From the NCBI GenBank assembly GCA_005281725.1, contig SSBO01000015.1, positions 310,581 through 374,580 on the forward strand: a stretch of DNA of 64,000 nt, in the 5' to 3' direction. Both the position numbers and the translations under genes were made by a program. Each line of letters begins with the position of its first letter. Positions within the stretch are counted from its first letter, which is position 1. This document shows positions 59,994-64,000 of this stretch, one piece after another. This stretch comes from Wuchereria bancrofti. Its lineage: Eukaryota > Nematoda > Chromadorea > Rhabditida > Onchocercidae. The notes under the pieces were generated by a model, which worked only from the letters and a program-made list of their open reading frames with translations, did no database searches and was not told the origin of the DNA.

Positions 59994-62940
59994 AGTAATT
60001 AGTAATATCGAGTTAATAATATTGGGTATCTGTCGGAACAAAGAAGGAATGATTCTCAATAGACACACTTTTTCTTTTGATGGTAAATTGCCAATTACCG
60101 GAATTGTCCTTTACTTGACTAATTCACTTCTTCACTAGTAGTAATATATTATTTTCATAGTGCAAATACTGATAAGCAGTAGAGTTTGACATTTGAACAT
60201 ATGTAATAAATATTCTAATCGTCAAAGAAATCTGCTAATTCTAGTATAAATTTAACATATTTGTTGATTTTTAGTATATTTGTCTAATTATCGAATTAAT
60301 TAGTTTATTTTTGATAAAGGATAAACATAAGTTATTTTGTATTCTTCCAGTAAATAAAGAAAGTTTTTTTTTTGGAACATTAGTAATTTGATTGATGAAA
60401 TGAGTCTGTATGAACTTTTTCAGTGTTTGATTACTTTCCCATTTGTAATGATGGATGGTACTGTAATAGGACAGATTTACTTGCGCGATTTCCTCCATTT
60501 TTCTTTTTGGCATATTTTTCGTTATTAATTATACTAAATATTTTATCAATGATCTTTGAGTAAAAAATTAAAAAAAAAAAAAACTTTTCGTACATTAGAA
60601 GTATTATAAGGTAGTCAGTAAAGTTCAGAAAGTCTTAATTTTTCATTCCTTTTTATAGACTGTGAGATTGTAGTGGGAAAAAATTCAAATTTTAGGATTA
60701 ATCTAAAATTTTTTTCCTTTGACTTGCAAATGTCAAATTTTTTTCCCAAATTATGCATAATTATTACTGCGAATTATTGCAGTAAAAAGATTTAATTTTT
60801 TACAGTTTAGAAATTATTGAAAAAAAAATATATGTTTAATATAAAAATTGGGCAATTTCGGTGATATATTTTGCTGTAAAATACATCTTTTTTTATTTAA
60901 ATATAAATTTTTTTTTATTTGAATGTAAAAAGGCATTGTAAACAAAAAAAAAAAGGATTGGTGCCAGTGGTGGATTATTGGCGATGAAATTTCCTTTCAT
61001 CCTTTTTTGGAGATAACGAATGAAATATTAAAGTGCTGCGCGCTGGAAAAAAATATCGCAGTGTGAAGATAAAAAAATTTATGTTGAAAAAGTGGAAGAA
61101 AAAGAAACTTATTTGACTGTTTACCAGTCGAAAAATTGAATTTTAAAATATTCTTTTTAAATGAAGCTTATGATGCTATTCGTAATTCGAGACATTACAC
61201 TATTTGACACTCGAACTGGAATTCATTGTCCAATGACAAATGATAATTCTTTTGATGACTTTCTTTTGACTTAAAACTTGTGGAAGATAATGTGTAACCG
61301 TGCTTTTGCCTTTCCCATTTCTGATCCGTAATATTCAGGTCAGAAGAACCCATAAAATATCTAGTTGAATTAAACATAACGACATAGAAGCTATTACTAG
61401 AATGCTCCTTTCATGATTTTTTAATCAGAAATTAAAGTAATAAGAAAATTTTATGAATACTTTGTAAATTTTAAAACAACTGAAATAAGCAATGGGCTAA
61501 CATAAGTTCATTTTAAAATCGATGAAATATGACAGAATGCAAAACTTTAGAAATGAATCTTTTTTTTTTTTGCAAGGCACAAGAAGGTACAAAACCATTT
61601 TTAATTATTCTTTGAATTGTTTGTTACCTTTCTTTCATCTGTTAATCCTTTAGTAAGTTATTTCCTTCATTAAAACCTAAATTTCATCGGTTTTGTTGAA
61701 TTTTAATGAAGGAAAAGTATATAAAAAGAGTAATTCAAGAATTACGGCAAGATTTTCGAAGATGTTGATTTAAATTCTTTTAAGAGCTTCTCTTCTAAAG
61801 TTTTTATGTTAAAAGAAAAATAATTAAACTATGTTAAATTAACATTCCAGTGTTTGATGGTCAAGAAAAAAAATCCATCAGATATGTGACGAGATAATTT
61901 AAAATCTCAGAGTATAAGCCTGCGAAGAAATAAAATGTTTATGGTAAAGTTTGATTTCTTCAGTTATCACTTCACTTTATGCAAGATATTTCTGTTCAGT
62001 TGAAAAGCAGGATTTAAGCTAAGAGTAAAAGAAATGTCTATGTGACAGAAGAAGTTGGCCAAGTCTGTTAGTGATAATTTACTTTTTATCACAGATTTTT
62101 GCTTTTTTATCATAATTTGCTCATTTCTTTTTATCACTTTTTATAATTACTACTATCAGTACTTAATACGGTGATTGTGTGTCATCGTTTTTTATATTTA
62201 GCCTAGGCCAACAAAATTCATCGGTGTCAACTGTCATTATTATCACTATTATCATTACTGTAGTTGTCATTCTTATCATAATTATCGTTGTCATGGTAAT
62301 TGCTTACTAATGGTTATATTTGTCATTGTCATTGCAATTATCAGTAAGAACATTTCATTGGATATTGTAGAAATTCACTTGCGTGGTATAATTCTCACAT
62401 AGATGTCATTTTTTTTAATGGTTGTATTCTTTTCTGCTATTTACATCAAACAAAACTGTATAAAAAAGAAAAGAGATAAGGAAAAGTCGTTAGCAAATTT
62501 TTTCTCATCAATAATTTTTTTCAAATTTGATTTTTTTTTTTTTTTTTTTTTTTTGATAATCTTTTTTATGAGGACGGGAAATTCCTTATCAAATTTTTCT
62601 TTCGTTTTGCCTTCTACTTTACTTTTTTTTTTATTCCACCGATATAGCTGGTCTAAATTATTGTCCAAATTATGGATTTGCAAATTTGTCGTGCAAACTT
62701 TGCAAAGCAAAGCCATATCCGGCAGAGAAACGGCAGAAAAGCCATTATCTTCCTGATTTTCATTATCTCATACAGTAGTAGTAGTAGTAGTAATACGGTA
62801 TGATGATGGGTGACAGGGAAGGATGAAAGCATTTTGAGTATTTGTGGGTTACGGAGAGAAATGATTGATGGATGACATGGCAGAATGGGTTAACAATTTA
62901 AAAACGATTGTATTAGTGGGATTTTTATGCTTCTCAACAG

Positions 62941-62997
62941 ATGTCACCTTTTCGGTTCAAGGTTTGATGATCGATGTCACAAATAGAAGAGACAGAA
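62941..62997 (+). other. Candidate internal exon, 57 nt
   Basis: A GCTTCTCAACAG acceptor and a GTAAGC donor bound a frame reading VTFSVQGLMIDVTNRRDR with two phase bases before and one after. The borders are strong and the peptide is protein-like, but no partner exon or family was recognised. Confidence 0.35.
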
Positions 62998-63980
62998 GTA
63001 AGCAAGTTATTTATCACGGTTAAATTTCCTGCTGTTTACTTAACTTCGGTAGTAAACAACAACTTTTATTTACTTCCACTTTTTATCAAAGCGAAAAGAA
63101 TTTCACAAGCGCTTATTATAAATCAAAAAAGTTTCCACTCTTATTTACTCATTTGGATTGTTCCTTTCCAGTAAGTATAGAAATAGATACAGAAGAATCG
63201 TTCATTAATTGTTTATGATGAAAGTTTTAGTTACTAGACGACCCTTTGCGACATCCCAATTTGATGTTTGTGGCTTTAATGATAAATGTTCACTTTTATC
63301 TTTTTAATAAAGTGTTTGTGTGATGACTTCATTAACTTCACTAGGCTATTTGTTTAGTTGTTGTTAATTGTTGCAAGCTGCGCCCTTTGCATAAAATGAA
63401 TGACACAGGGCGGTAAAAGTGGGAAGGAACAATCCTCCTACGTTCAAATCTTTCCAGTTCAAGCTTTTCTACTTTCAGTTTCATTTCATTCCCTTCCTTT
63501 CGTTCTACTAAGCACCCCACCGACCGACCATTCGAAGCATTCCTCACCCAGTTGGTGTCACCAACCAACAGACAACAACAACATGCGTGTGCAACTTGCG
63601 CCTGCAATATGCAAAAGTGTTTGTCTATCTGTCTGATGACGTCGTGTATGTGTCTGTGTGCGTAGATGTTTATATGTTAAATGTGTTTACATTGTTCAGT
63701 GTCGCGACGTCTAGTCTCATTCTCATTCTATTTTTGACATAAACACAAATATCGGATTGAATTCATTAACATTATAAGAAAGAGAGAGCAAGAAAGGGAG
63801 AAAGGTTAAGAGGAAACAGTTCATTTGAAGATGGTTATGCAAAGAGACAAACAAAAAAGATGCTGCTTCTGTTACTTTCATTTGCTGCTGTTAGGTGTAA
63901 ATGACGTATGCAATAAGAGAAAGAAAAAAGCATTTGATGTCGTTGTCTTACCGTCATCGTCTCGCACCGGGTTGACTGGA
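62998..63980. other. Right-end stretch without a supported gene
   Basis: From about 63360 onward G+C rises. A frame starting at 63831 (MVMQRDKQKRCCFCYFHLLL) stays open to the window edge for 56 codons, but its second half lies in a low-complexity tail and no support is available. Confidence 0.4.
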
Positions 63981-64000
63981 ATCGGATCGGATCGGATCGG
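63981..64000 (+). repeat. (ATCGG)n at the window edge
   Basis: Four ATCGG units reach the end of the window, so the true length is unknown. Confidence 0.85.

Larger units (their letters stand above)
58180..62940. other. Gene-poor stretch with microsatellites
   Basis: No exon supported. It contains (AAT)n at 59232-59274, (GA)n at 59954-59990, a T24 run at 62531-62554, an (AGT)n at 62774-62792 and a relatively G+C-rich patch at 58470-58570 of unknown meaning. Confidence 0.5.

Noticed and set aside
63831..64000. Frame MVMQRDKQKRCCFCYFHLLL open to the window edge.
   Set aside because: Short, ends in a simple repeat, and cannot be judged without sequence to the right.

Overview
The window looks like nuclear DNA of a parasitic nematode, most likely a filarial or other clade III worm. 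This is inferred from strongly A/T-rich, homopolymer-rich sequence, many small exons with GT-AG (and two GC-AG) introns, TTTCAG-type acceptors just upstream of start codons that would suit spliced-leader trans-splicing, Gly-X-Y collagen exons, and nematode-style gene families. There are no bacterial operons, phage genes or CRISPR arrays. All gene models were built by hand from open frames, splice sites and phase agreement.

Layout. 183-1699 (-): two exons of a collagen that runs off the left edge. 2490-4066 (+): a small four-exon protein with an actin-binding WH2 motif, a connector helix and an acidic tail, like the output end of WASP. 4479-5069 (-): a small three-helix membrane protein facing it. 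7566-11137 (+): a complete 11-exon EED orthologue, the WD40 subunit of Polycomb repressive complex 2. 11596-17596 (-): a 13-exon Cys-loop ligand-gated channel with the Pro-Ala-Arg signature of anion channels; its second exon carries a one-base frameshift. 17.6-23.7 kb: gene-poor, with one isolated exon-like segment. 23763-25072 (+): a three-exon, 119-residue protein with a mitochondrial-type leader and one membrane segment. 25.1-29.6 kb: gene-poor and repeat-bearing. 29622-32221 (+): a FLYWCH zinc-finger protein resembling PEB-1. 32721-36341 (+): a complete ten-exon kynureninase about 0.5 kb downstream on the same strand, so the two may be co-transcribed.

From 36.4 kb to the end (27.6 kb) no full gene can be assembled. 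The sequence is dense with homopolymers and microsatellites, but several short segments have good acceptors, good donors and protein-like open frames (49.3, 54.2-54.5, 55.4, 56.15, 57.06, 58.1 and 62.9 kb). They may be small exons of one or more genes with very long introns. Two small membrane-type ORFs (52.15 and 54.86 kb) also stand out.

The recognised genes do not form one pathway. They cover cuticle or matrix structure, actin nucleation, chromatin silencing, fast neurotransmission, transcription and tryptophan catabolism. The points most worth checking are an Asp-to-Asn change at the PLP-binding position of kynureninase, the frameshift in the channel gene, the altered but still aromatic methyl-lysine cage of EED, and the stand-alone WCA-like protein.
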